Origin: DASRHG01 sp035650655
GTDB lineage: Bacteria; Desulfobacterota; Binatia; DP-6
NCBI GenBank assembly: GCA_035650655.1
Contig: DASRHG010000027.1
Span: 37,738-101,737, forward strand
Reading direction: 5' to 3'
DNA: 64,000 bases
In this document: piece by piece, positions 1-7,472 of the stretch
Position numbering within the stretch: the stretch's first letter is position 1
Layout: every line of letters starts with the position of its first letter
The notes under the pieces: model-generated
What the model saw: the letters and a program-made list of their open reading frames with translations, nothing else
Database searches by the model: none
Told to the model about the DNA's origin: nothing
Program-made: the position numbers and the translations under genes

Positions 1-945
1 TCGATCGCCGACCCGCTCCGCGAGAGGACCGGCTTCGTGTACGTCGTCTCGGCCGACCGGCCGCCCGCGACGGCGCGGCGATACGTCGCCTACGACCCCG
101 CCGTCGACCTCGTCTCCGCCGCGCGCTTCCGCATCGGGATGGTGGACGCGCTGCCGTCGTACCTCGCGCTCGCGTTCGCGGGGCCGTTCGGGCCGAACCT
201 GCTCGACGGCGCCCGACTGCGCGCCGAGGCGACGCTCAAGGCGAACCTCGCCCACTGGACGCTCGACGAGTCGCAGGGACGGAACAAGCTGATCGCCTGG
301 AAGGCCGGGGCGGTGCGCGTCGTCCGCCGCTCGCGGCACGAGGTGTCGATCGGCCTCGGCATCCACCTGACGGCCGGCATCGCGCACACCTACTTCTACG
401 GCGAGCACGTCCTCTGTCCGGGCTCGATGCGGCTCCCCATCGCCCCCGCGATCTTCTTCCGCGCGATCCGGGCGTTCGGGGGCGCGGACGGACGGAACCT
501 GATCGGCTGGCGCTATCACGCGGACGGCGTCCCGCCCGCGGGCTTCCTCGTCGACGGCACGATGGACGATGCCGAGCGCGCCTTCGACGGACGCGGCGAC
601 TGGTTCGCGCTCGCGCACGAGCACGAGGCGCTCCTCTTCGTGACGCGCATGAGCGAGGAGCTGGCGCGCGCCGTCGACATCCACCTCGTCTACCGCGACG
701 ACGCCTCGAACGCGCGGCCGCCCGAGAAGGTGCCGGGTCAGGTCCCGCTCGTCGGCTACGAGGGCCGACACGTCGAGGACCTTCCGACGGGCCGCTACCG
801 CTTCCAGCTCTCGATCTTCGGGCTGTCCGGCTATCGGCGCGGCGACGAGCGGCCGATCCTCGAGAACGTCGACCACCCGCTCACGGCGGACGTCACGGCC
901 GAGTTCCCGCCCCCGCCCGCCTCAGCCGCGCGGCCGGCCTCGTGA
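1..945 (+). CDS. Unknown protein, 5' end outside the window
   Basis: The reading frame is open through the left edge. A GTG at 37 could start it, but the frame upstream (SIADPLRERTGF) has no stop and no ribosome binding site is seen, so I treat the gene as truncated by the window. The visible 314 residues show no family I recognise. They are rich in Arg, Asp and aromatic residues, carry no signal peptide or membrane segment, and contain a central stretch SMRLPIAPAIFFRAIRAFGG and a Pro/Ala tail. Codon use matches the neighbours. It converges on the CoA-binding gene and overlaps its end by 24 nt. Coding is well supported by frame quality; the function is unknown. Confidence 0.7.
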   Translation, partial: SIADPLRERTGFVYVVSADRPPATARRYVAYDPAVDLVSAARFRIGMVDALPSYLALAFAGPFGPNLLDGARLRAEATLKANLAHWTLDESQGRNKLIAWKAGAVRVVRRSRHEVSIGLGIHLTAGIAHTYFYGEHVLCPGSMRLPIAPAIFFRAIRAFGGADGRNLIGWRYHADGVPPAGFLVDGTMDDAERAFDGRGDWFALAHEHEALLFVTRMSEELARAVDIHLVYRDDASNARPPEKVPGQVPLVGYEGRHVEDLPTGRYRFQLSIFGLSGYRRGDERPILENVDHPLTADVTAEFPPPPASAARPAS

Positions 946-1566
946 GCGGCGTGCGGACGGGGTCGCGTCCGGCGGGAGCGGCCGGTCGCGGCGCGGCGAC
1001 GGCTTCCCGCCGGCCATCTTCTTCTCGTCGAGCACGGCGTGGCGTCCGCCGCCGCTCTTGCGGCCGCCGCCTCCGCCGACCACGTGCCAGCCGTCCGGGC
1101 GCTTGCGGTTGTCGGTGCGCGCGGTGACGCCGCGCTTGCGCGGCTGGCCCGCCACCGCTTCGGTGTGCCGCTGCTCGGTCCGGAGGTCGCGGTCGTGGAC
1201 GAGGCGGAGCCCGAGCGCCGTCGCGCGCGCCGCCGCGTCGCCGACCGGCACGCCGGGTTGGAGCCACACGAGGCGGGCACGCTTGGCCGCCGCCGTCTCG
1301 AGCGTTCCCGGGGGCACGGCGCCGGCGACGACGAGGACGACGTCGAGCGAGCCCGGCACGTCGGCGAGGCTCGGCCACGACTTGAGCCCGGCGACGTCCG
1401 CGCCGTCCTGGCGCACCGGGAAGACGTCGAAGCCCTCCACGCGGAGGTAGGGGACGACCGCGCTCGCGGGCGCGCCGCGCCGGGCGCTCGCGCCGACGAC
1501 CGCGATCGTGCGCGCCGCGCGCAGCAGCCGCTCGACCTGCGCCTCGTCCCGCGTGAGCCGTCCCAT
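922..1566 (-). CDS. CoA-binding domain protein (YccU-like) with long basic tail
   Basis: Residues about 8-125 form a Rossmann-type CoA-binding domain. The start has TIAVVGASARRG, the middle DVFPVRQDGADVAGLKSWPSL and VDVVLVVAGAVPP-like strands, and the end the family signature VWLQPGV followed by GLRLVHDRDLR. The family usually stops near 140 residues. Here about 85 extra residues rich in Gly, Arg and Pro follow, with no recognisable fold. The ATG lies 2 nt after the stop of the baeRF-like gene, so the two are almost certainly co-transcribed. Family members bind CoA or acyl-CoA in the cytoplasm; the physiological role is not established. Confidence 0.8.
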   Translation of the reverse strand: MGRLTRDEAQVERLLRAARTIAVVGASARRGAPASAVVPYLRVEGFDVFPVRQDGADVAGLKSWPSLADVPGSLDVVLVVAGAVPPGTLETAAAKRARLVWLQPGVPVGDAAARATALGLRLVHDRDLRTEQRHTEAVAGQPRKRGVTARTDNRKRPDGWHVVGGGGGRKSGGGRHAVLDEKKMAGGKPSPRRDRPLPPDATPSARRSRGRPRG

Positions 1567-1568
1567 CG

Positions 1569-2690
1569 CTAGAAGCGCGCGAGGCCGCCGATTCCGCCCG
1601 CGTCGAGGAGACGGACGGCCGCCTCCCCGGAGACCTTCTCGACCGTGGCGCCCGCCTCGCCGGCGCGCGTCGCGACGCGCGCGACGAGGTCGTCGAGCGG
1701 CAGCACCGGCCCGCCGCAGTAATCGCACGCCGCGCGCTGCGCCCCGCCGAGCAGCGCGCCGCACCGGCGGCATTCGGCGCCGCGCGACTCGAAGCCGGCC
1801 GCGTAGACGAGCGTCTGGAGGCGTCCCGCCTGAAGCGCGGCGAGCGTCGCGTCGAGCCCGAGGACGCCCGCGTCGAGGACGCGTCCCACGATCGTCGACT
1901 CCCCGGCCCGCTCCGCCCGGGCCGCGGCCTCGCGCGTCTCGCGCCGGATCCGGTCGAGCGGCGCGTCCCCGGGAAGCCGGAGCGTCGCCACGACCCGGGC
2001 GGCGAGCGCGCGGGGCAGGAGGCGGCCGAGCGCCGTCGTCGCCTCGACGGGACCGGCGAGGACCAGCCGGTCGAAGGGCCGCGTGGCGGCCACCTCCTCG
2101 AGGAGCGCGATAACCTGCTTGAGATGCGCCTGCACGTGGCCTTCGTCCTGGCGCTGGAAGCGCATCTGCGAGCGCCAGTGGTCGGTGCCGCTCGCCTTCT
2201 TGTGCCGGACTTCGTCGGCCGCGAGCGCCTCCCGCACGTCCTCGATCTCACCGAGCCGGATCGTGACGACCCGCGCGCGCTCCTTGTCGACCAGGACCAC
2301 GACGTACCGCTCGTGCTCGTCGAGCGCCTCGAGGAGGGGACGAAGGAAGGGGAGCGGCTCCCACCGGACCTCGGTCGCGAGCGGAACGGCGAGGTCGTCG
2401 TGCCAGAAGAGCCCCGCGGAGTCGTCGACGAAGGCGACCAGCGTCTTCGCGCGCGGCTCGATCTCGGCGACGAGGCGCCGGACGCGCTCCGCGTCGGCGC
2501 GGAATTCCTCGCGCGCGCGCTCGTCGAGGCCGTGCTCGATCGCGCGCAGGCGCGCGGTCAGCACGGCCTCGAACTCGCGGTTCAAGTTCTCCGGCCGCGA
2601 CTGGTCGAGGCTCAGGTAGACGCTCAGAACCGGGCTCTCGGGCGTCGCCGCGCGGGCGCGAAGGTGCCCCAGCTCTGCCGCGGAGATCAT
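1569..2690 (-). CDS. baeRF-type (bacterial eRF1-like) protein with zinc ribbon
   Basis: This 373-residue protein resembles bacterial relatives of the archaeal/eukaryotic release factor 1 fold. An N-terminal domain (SPVLSVYLSLDQ... near residue 20) is followed by an eL30/eRF1-like central domain (RYVVVLVDKERARVVTIRLGEI) and a C-terminal part with two CxxC pairs, CRRCGALLG and CDYCGG, which form a likely zinc ribbon. I start at ATG 2690 (MISAAELGHLRAR); an ATG 12 codons upstream is less likely. It is the third gene of a leftward operon, 58 nt after the LeuD-like gene. The family is predicted to act on stalled ribosomes; that role is inferred, not shown. Confidence 0.75.
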   Translation of the reverse strand: MISAAELGHLRARAATPESPVLSVYLSLDQSRPENLNREFEAVLTARLRAIEHGLDERAREEFRADAERVRRLVAEIEPRAKTLVAFVDDSAGLFWHDDLAVPLATEVRWEPLPFLRPLLEALDEHERYVVVLVDKERARVVTIRLGEIEDVREALAADEVRHKKASGTDHWRSQMRFQRQDEGHVQAHLKQVIALLEEVAATRPFDRLVLAGPVEATTALGRLLPRALAARVVATLRLPGDAPLDRIRRETREAAARAERAGESTIVGRVLDAGVLGLDATLAALQAGRLQTLVYAAGFESRGAECRRCGALLGGAQRAACDYCGGPVLPLDDLVARVATRAGEAGATVEKVSGEAAVRLLDAGGIGGLARF

Positions 2691-2748
2691 GGGACCGGAG
2701 AGTACCGGCTCGCCGGCGTGCGGCAATTCCCGAAAGGGGCGACCGGCT

Positions 2749-3234
2749 CTAACGGCCGAACACCGCGCGCAACCGCGCGACGAGGGCGTCCGTCAGGTTG
2801 CGGACGGGCTGCCGGTCGCCGCTCGAGAGGTTGGCGATCGTGCCGGCCTCGAGGTTCACGCGCAGCCGCTGCCCCGTGTGGAAGACCGCGGGGGCGTCGA
2901 CTTCGAGCGGCGGCAGTCCGGCCGCGAGCACCGCCTCGTCGAAGCCCGGCGCGAAGCTCTGCGCGACAATGGCGATCACCCCCGCGGCCGCGAGCGCACG
3001 CGCGGCCGCGGGCCCCTCCGCGCCCGCGCCGAGGTGTTGTCCCGCGACGAGCACGTCGCCCCGACGAAAGGCGGCGGCGAGCGTCGCGTCGAGGTCTGCG
3101 AAGAGCCGGCGCGCAGCCGCCGCGGCCGGGAGCGCGGCGAACCGCGCGGGCAGAATGTCGGCCGCTGTGAGCCCGTCGGCGAACGCCCACGCGCGGCCGG
3201 TGAGCACCGGCAGGGGTGCCGCGTCCTCGGCCAT
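2749..3234 (-). CDS. Aconitase swivel-domain protein, LeuD-like
   Basis: A 161-residue protein with the layout of the small subunit of 3-isopropylmalate dehydratase. It opens with GRAWAFADGLTAADILPARF (compare the LeuD start with TDxIxP), then VLVAGQHLGAGAEG in place of the usual GxNFGCGSSREHAP, then IAIVAQSFAPGF and a C-terminal QRLRVNLEAGTI strand. The Cys, the Ser pair, the Arg and the His of the canonical substrate loop are replaced, so ordinary isopropylmalate isomerisation is doubtful. No large (Fe-S) subunit is encoded in the window. It lies 15 nt after the 87-aa gene in the same operon. Confidence 0.75.
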   Translation of the reverse strand: MAEDAAPLPVLTGRAWAFADGLTAADILPARFAALPAAAAARRLFADLDATLAAAFRRGDVLVAGQHLGAGAEGPAAARALAAAGVIAIVAQSFAPGFDEAVLAAGLPPLEVDAPAVFHTGQRLRVNLEAGTIANLSSGDRQPVRNLTDALVARLRAVFGR

Positions 3235-3249
3235 GCCGCCCGCCCCCGC

Positions 3250-3513
3250 CTATCGATCGCCGGCCACCGCGGCGAGCTGCCAGCGCGGGCCGGGGCGGAC
3301 GCTCACCACGCGTCCGGGATGCTTCAGGATGACGCGCGCGTCGTCGACCGTGATGGCGCGCCCGAAGATACGGTAGCGGCCGCGCGCGTCGCGCTGGTTG
3401 TTCGCCCACTCGACCAGCTCGGCCGGCGTCGGCGGGTGTCCGAGCGCCACGGCGCACTGCCGCACGACGAATCCGAGCATGATCTTGAGCGGCTCGCGCC
3501 GTCCGTCCGCCAT
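3250..3513 (-). CDS. Small unknown protein, 87 aa
   Basis: First gene of the leftward operon. The ATG is preceded by GGGAG about 11 nt upstream. The protein has a helical N-terminal half (IMLGFVVRQCAVALGHPPTP), a middle with ELVEWANNQRDARGRYRIFGR and a short basic end. It has no signal peptide and no Cys pair. Frame quality is like that of its neighbours and the next gene follows after 15 nt. I do not recognise the family. Confidence 0.6.
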   Translation of the reverse strand: MADGRREPLKIMLGFVVRQCAVALGHPPTPAELVEWANNQRDARGRYRIFGRAITVDDARVILKHPGRVVSVRPGPRWQLAAVAGDR

Positions 3514-3554
3514 TCGCTCGACTTCTCCCACGCGCTCTGCGCGAGGGTCAAGAC

Positions 3555-3573
3555 GGCGTCCGGAGAGGACGCC
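3555..3573. promoter_or_regulatory. Perfect 7-bp palindrome upstream of helicase promoter
   Basis: GGCGTCC, loop GGAGA, then GGACGCC. It lies in the divergent gap between the 87-aa gene and the helicase, two nucleotides before the TTGACA hexamer. It could be an operator or simply a hairpin; there is no T-run, so a terminator is unlikely. Confidence 0.3.
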
Positions 3574-3575
3574 GC

Positions 3576-3604
3576 TTGACAGGGGACGGGGGGCGCCGGC
3601 ATCT
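3576..3604 (+). promoter_or_regulatory. Candidate promoter for DEAD-box helicase gene
   Basis: A perfect TTGACA at 3576-3581 is followed after 17 nt by the weak hexamer GCATCT. The -35 is conspicuous in such GC-rich DNA, but the -10 is poor and lies very close to the ribosome binding site, so the exact start of transcription is uncertain. Confidence 0.3.
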
Positions 3605-3613
3605 GGGAGGGAC

Positions 3614-5077
3614 GTGAGCGTCGAAGGCCACGCCGGCCTCGCGGCCTCGCCGACCGGTCGGAGCTTCTCGACGTTCGAGCTCCCCGGGCCGGTTCGCGAG
3701 GGCCTCGCCGCCGCCGGCTTCACCCACTGCACTCCCATCCAGGAGAAGGTCCTCCCGCTCGCGCTCGAGGGCCGCGACGTCGCCGGGCAGGCGCAGACGG
3801 GGACCGGCAAGACGGCCGCGTTCCTCATCACGATGTTCACCCGGCTCCTCGCGCGGGAGCGCCCCGGGCGCCCTGCCGCGCCGCGCGCGCTCGTCATCGC
3901 CCCGACGCGCGAGCTCGTCGTGCAGATCGCGGAGGAAGCGCGCCTCCTCGGCTCGGCGACGCCGTTCGCGATTCACGCCGTGTACGGCGGCATCGACTAC
4001 CGCAAGCAGCGCGAGCAGCTCCAGGGCGGCGTCGACGTGCTCGTCGGGACGCCGGGGCGCCTGATCGACTACTTCAAGCAGCGCGTGTTCGACCTGCGGA
4101 GCGTCGAGGTCCTCGTGATCGACGAGGCCGACCGCATGTTCGACATGGGGTTCATCAAGGACCTGCGGTACATCCTCCGCCAGCTCCCGCCCGTCGAGCG
4201 GCGGCAGTCGATGCTCTTCTCGGCGACGCTCAGCTACGAGGTCATGGAGCTCGCCTACGTCTTCATGAACGACGCCGTGCGCGTCGCCGTCACGCCGGAG
4301 CAGGTGACCGCGGAGAAGGTGGAGCACCTCGTCTACCACGTCGGCGTGCACGAGAAGCTCGGCCTCCTCGTCGGGCTGCTCCGGCGCTGGCCCGAAGGCC
4401 GCGTCCTCGTCTTCGTCAACATGCGGCGCACGGCGGAGCGGCTGGAGCGTACGCTCGAGGCGAACCGTTTCGCCGCCGCCGCGATCACCGGCGAAGTCGA
4501 CCAGCGGCGCCGCCTGCGGATCCTCGCCGACTTCAAGGAGGGCCGGCTGCCCATCCTGATCGCGACCGACGTGGCCTCGCGCGGCCTCCACATCGAGGGC
4601 GTGACGCACGTCGTGAACTACGACCTCCCGCTCGATCCCGAGGACTACGTGCACCGCGTGGGGCGCACGGCGCGCGCCGGCGCGTCGGGCAACGCGGTGA
4701 GCCTCGCGTGCGAGCAGTACGTCGAGGGCCTCGAGGCGATCGAGAAGTACATCGGCTTCAAGCTCCCCTGGGAGATCGCCGACGAGAGCGTGATCGCGCA
4801 CGACGTGAAGCACGCGCCGCGCGGCGAGCACGGCGCCGGCGCCGGCCGAACGGGCCGCGACCGGGGCCGCGGCCGGGGGCGCGCGCATGGTCACGGGTCC
4901 GCGCACCGCGAGCGCCCGCGCCCCCATGCGACGCCGGAGGCGGCGCCACCCGCGGGACACGCGGCCCCCCCGGCAGGTGCGGCCAGCGGCAACGGCTCGA
5001 GCGGCGCGCCCGGCAAGCGGCGCCGTCGCCGACGCCGCCGTGGCCGGCGCGGCCCGGCGACCCCCCCGGCCGGCTAG
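3614..5077 (+). CDS. DEAD-box ATP-dependent RNA helicase, RhlB/RhlE type
   Basis: 487 residues from a GTG preceded by GGGAGGGAC; the open frame upstream is spurious. It has the full motif set: Q motif (GFTHCTPIQ, residues 35-43), Walker A AQTGTGKT (60-67), PTRELVVQ, the DEAD box (about 170-173), SAT in LFSATLS (about 203-205), and HRVGRTARAG (about 347-356) of the second RecA lobe. The last 85 or so residues form a low-complexity Gly/Arg/Pro tail ending in an Arg run, as in RhlE/RhlB homologues where such tails bind RNA. Likely role: unwinding RNA in ribosome assembly or mRNA decay. It is monocistronic. Confidence 0.95.
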   Translation: MSVEGHAGLAASPTGRSFSTFELPGPVREGLAAAGFTHCTPIQEKVLPLALEGRDVAGQAQTGTGKTAAFLITMFTRLLARERPGRPAAPRALVIAPTRELVVQIAEEARLLGSATPFAIHAVYGGIDYRKQREQLQGGVDVLVGTPGRLIDYFKQRVFDLRSVEVLVIDEADRMFDMGFIKDLRYILRQLPPVERRQSMLFSATLSYEVMELAYVFMNDAVRVAVTPEQVTAEKVEHLVYHVGVHEKLGLLVGLLRRWPEGRVLVFVNMRRTAERLERTLEANRFAAAAITGEVDQRRRLRILADFKEGRLPILIATDVASRGLHIEGVTHVVNYDLPLDPEDYVHRVGRTARAGASGNAVSLACEQYVEGLEAIEKYIGFKLPWEIADESVIAHDVKHAPRGEHGAGAGRTGRDRGRGRGRAHGHGSAHRERPRPHATPEAAPPAGHAAPPAGAASGNGSSGAPGKRRRRRRRRGRRGPATPPAG

Positions 5078-5166
5078 GCCCCGGCACCCGGCGCCCCCTC
5101 GGACGAGGAGCGCGCGCCGCGCTCGGGCTACGCGCGCCCACCGCCACCGCGCGAGGAGGGATCCCC

Positions 5167-5607
5167 GTGCGGGCCCTGGTCGTCCCGATCGCGATCGCAG
5201 TCTTCGCCCTCGCCCCGGCAGCCGCCGATGAGACGGTCCTCGGCCGCACCATGGCGGTGAGCGATCCGCTTCCGGGCGTCAACACGACGACGCGGATCGT
5301 CCAGGTCGTCGCCAACGAGGCCCGGGCGACGGACGAGGTGCTGGTCGGGGATCCGCTCGCCGACGGCGCGTCGCTCGAGGTGATCGTCAACGGCGCGACC
5401 TACGGAGCTCGGCATCCGGCTGACGCATGTCGGCGTACCGATCGCCCGCGGCGGCGCCGCGGCGTGGCGCGGGGCGAGATCCTCGGGCGTGAGCGCGATC
5501 TCCGTGCCGGCGCGCGCGAGCACCCCGGCGAACGCGAAGCGTGCGACTGCGCCGGGCGGCACGTCCCCCTCCGCCCGGCGGACGCGCGGGGTCACTTGCT
5601 GGCGTAG
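5167..5607 (+). CDS. Truncated exported protein (probably a broken gene)
   Basis: The GTG is preceded by GAGGAGGG, 5 nt away. A clear signal peptide (VRALVVPIAIAVFALAPAAA) precedes LGRTMAVSDPLPGVNTTTRI... and DEVLVGDPLADGASLEVIVN. These about 60 residues match the start of a beta-rich domain that also begins the sugar dehydrogenase at 11081 (strand order G-L / R-V-V / GDP-GA-L-V). After about residue 82 the expected domain continuation is missing; the rest is Arg-rich, frame-quality sequence that overlaps the end of the convergent HhH gene. I read this as a gene cut by a rearrangement or frameshift near 5410. Confidence 0.5.
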   Translation: MRALVVPIAIAVFALAPAAADETVLGRTMAVSDPLPGVNTTTRIVQVVANEARATDEVLVGDPLADGASLEVIVNGATYGARHPADACRRTDRPRRRRGVARGEILGRERDLRAGAREHPGEREACDCAGRHVPLRPADARGHLLA

Positions 5608-5903
5608 ACGTAATCGCGGATCTGGTCGTACTTGTTCTGCGAGAGCACCTTCTTGTTGAGGAGGCCCTGCTTCCCCGAGTACGGACGATGCGCGATGATG
5701 TTCTCTGCGTCCTTGTCCGTGAGACCGGGGAGCTTCGCGAGCTGCGCGCGCGACGCGGTGTTCAGGTCGAGCTGGTGCTCCGGGCCCGAACGCTGGCCCG
5801 TGATGTCCTCGTAGACGTTGCGCGCCTGCCTCGACGAGCAGGCACTCGTCCCGAGAAGGGCAAGCGCCGCTCCCAGCATGAGCGCGTGCGAGAGTGCTCG
5901 CAT
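5592..5903 (-). CDS. Helix-hairpin-helix (ComEA-like) lipoprotein
   Basis: 103 residues from an ATG with GGGAGGGA upstream. A signal peptide ends in LLGTSACSS, a lipobox-like site with Cys as the likely lipidated residue. The mature part carries a helix-hairpin-helix unit: LDLNTASRAQLAKLPGLTD, then KDAENIIAHRPYSGKQGL. This resembles the DNA-binding domain of ComEA, a periplasmic competence protein, but no other competence gene is nearby. A second protein of the same design is at 46248. DNA binding at the envelope is possible; some HhH lipoproteins of this type are only known as hypothetical. Confidence 0.8.
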   Translation of the reverse strand: MRALSHALMLGAALALLGTSACSSRQARNVYEDITGQRSGPEHQLDLNTASRAQLAKLPGLTDKDAENIIAHRPYSGKQGLLNKKVLSQNKYDQIRDYVYASK

Positions 5904-6015
5904 GGTTGATCCCTCCCTCGGGAAAGCACCGTGCATGCGGCGTGCCGCACACGACCCGTGTCCCGACCGCGCGCGCGGTCGGCGGGGGCGACACCCTCCC
6001 GGTGCGCCGACGCGC

Positions 6016-6852
6016 TCAGCCGACTCGCTCGGTGAGCCGCCGCAGCGTGACCGGGCGCCGCTCCCGCCGCGCGAGCGTGCGGTCGAAGCCGACCAGGATG
6101 TCCCGCGCGAGCCTCACCCGGAGCGCCCACTCGGCCGGCGTCTCGTGCCGCCGCCGCCACGCCGGGAGCCCCAGGCGGCGCACGGCCCGGCGGTGGCGGT
6201 CGGGCGTCTCCCAGTCGAGGCCGCGGCACTCGACGTACGCCGTCTCCGGCGCGAGCCCGACGACGAGCGCCGCGAGCTCGCCGTAGATCGCGGCGTCGCG
6301 CGCACGGGAGCCGGCGACGAGCGCACGCGCGGCGTCGCGCGCCAGGACGAAGGACGGGACGAGGAAGTCGACGCGGCCCGCGATGCCGAGGCGCGCCGTC
6401 ATGAGCCGGTTCACGAGCGCCTCCGTCGCGAAGAGGGGGAGATGATGCGCGCGGTGCGCCGCCGGCGTCCGCCCGACGACGAGCACGGGAAACCGCCGCG
6501 CGACGCGTACGACGGCCGCGTGCTCGCGCGGCGCGCGGCGCTGCCAGTGGAGGGCGCGGTCGAGGTCGAGGTAGTGGACGTGCCCGGCGTCGTGCGCGAG
6601 CGCGGCGCGGATCGCCCTCCGGTAGAGCGGACCGCGGAGGTCCCCGCCGTCCGCGGGGGCCGCGACCCCCGCCTCGGCGAGGAGCGCGCGGAGCCGCGGC
6701 GAGGTCGTCGGGCTCGCGGCGACGGCGACGCCGCGGTAGAGCGCCGCGAGCCGGGGGAGCGCCCACTCGATCTCTCCGCGGAGCGCGCCCTGCGGGTCGT
6801 GAAGCGTGGCGGCGAGCGCGACGTCGAGCGGTGGCCGGGGTCGTCGGATCAC
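6016..6852 (-). CDS. Unknown protein, possible GT-A-fold glycosyltransferase relative
   Basis: A 278-residue cytoplasmic-looking protein. The start VALAATLHDPQGALRGEIE, then a strand GVAVAASPTTSP and the stretch HVHYLDLDRALHW give a Rossmann-like order with a DLD triad where GT-A glycosyltransferases carry DxD. Later it has RFPVLVVGRTP and FLVPSFVLARDA. No signal peptide or membrane helix is visible. The remaining length and the Arg-rich C terminus do not identify a family. It stands alone, 40 nt after the stop of no co-directional partner. The glycosyltransferase idea rests on the DLD and strand order only. Confidence 0.6.
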   Translation of the reverse strand: MIRRPRPPLDVALAATLHDPQGALRGEIEWALPRLAALYRGVAVAASPTTSPRLRALLAEAGVAAPADGGDLRGPLYRRAIRAALAHDAGHVHYLDLDRALHWQRRAPREHAAVVRVARRFPVLVVGRTPAAHRAHHLPLFATEALVNRLMTARLGIAGRVDFLVPSFVLARDAARALVAGSRARDAAIYGELAALVVGLAPETAYVECRGLDWETPDRHRRAVRRLGLPAWRRRHETPAEWALRVRLARDILVGFDRTLARRERRPVTLRRLTERVG

Positions 6853-6892
6853 GCCGGGCGACTCTGCCAGTCCCGCCGCCCCGCGGCCAGCG

Positions 6893-7414
6893 TCACGGCA
6901 CCGCGATGCAGCGGACCGTCGCCTCGAGGTTCGGCGGGGGCTGCTCGGGGCCGACGACGACCATGCACCGGTCGGGCGTCGTGCTGCCGTCGCCGAGGAC
7001 GACGCCCATCCAGATGATCGGGTAGCCCGGGTTCCCGTCGAAGACGCCGCCCGCGCACGAGATCGCGACGTCCCGAGGCGCGTTGCACGACGCCACGACG
7101 AACTGCTCCTGCCCCTGCGTCTGGAGCGTGCGGTTCGCGCGGGCGTAGACGCTGTCGCGCGTGAGGGCGCCGCCGGGCAGCGGCGACAGGCCGTTGACGC
7201 GCGCCTCGAGCGCGTCGAGCCGGTGCGCCATCTCGTTCAGCAACGGCGTCCCCGACATCTGCTCGGGGGTGAGGCCGTGCACGGTGTCGGCGTCGAGCCC
7301 GGAGCCCGCCCCGTCCACCTTCTCGAGGCGCTGGAGGAGCTTCAGATCCTGCTTGCGCCCGGCGAGCGCCGGCGCGGCGACGGCGAGGGCGGCGAGCACG
7401 AGGAGGGTGCGCAT
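6893..7414 (-). CDS. Exported protein of unknown function
   Basis: 173 residues with a clean signal peptide (MRTLLVLAALAVAAPALAG). A short coiled region follows (LKLLQRLEKV and MAHRLDALEARVN), then a C-terminal globular part with three Cys (VVASCNAPRD, AISCAGGV, VRCIAVP) that could form disulfides. The C-terminal part resembles small secreted tail-type domains in which ...ASC...DVAISCAGG... recurs, but I cannot name the family. It lies 40 nt from the following gene in the same direction, and 58 nt after the CoA-transferase. Confidence 0.65.
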   Translation of the reverse strand: MRTLLVLAALAVAAPALAGRKQDLKLLQRLEKVDGAGSGLDADTVHGLTPEQMSGTPLLNEMAHRLDALEARVNGLSPLPGGALTRDSVYARANRTLQTQGQEQFVVASCNAPRDVAISCAGGVFDGNPGYPIIWMGVVLGDGSTTPDRCMVVVGPEQPPPNLEATVRCIAVP

Positions 7415-7472
7415 GCGAAGAGAAGCGCGCGGCAGGGGCGAACCCGCAATCCCGTCGCGCCGGGGCGGGGGA

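Noticed and set aside
3398..3613. Extension of the helicase upstream of GTG 3614
   Set aside because: The extra residues are Arg/Ser-rich and precede a strong ribosome binding site; the helicase family begins after 3614.
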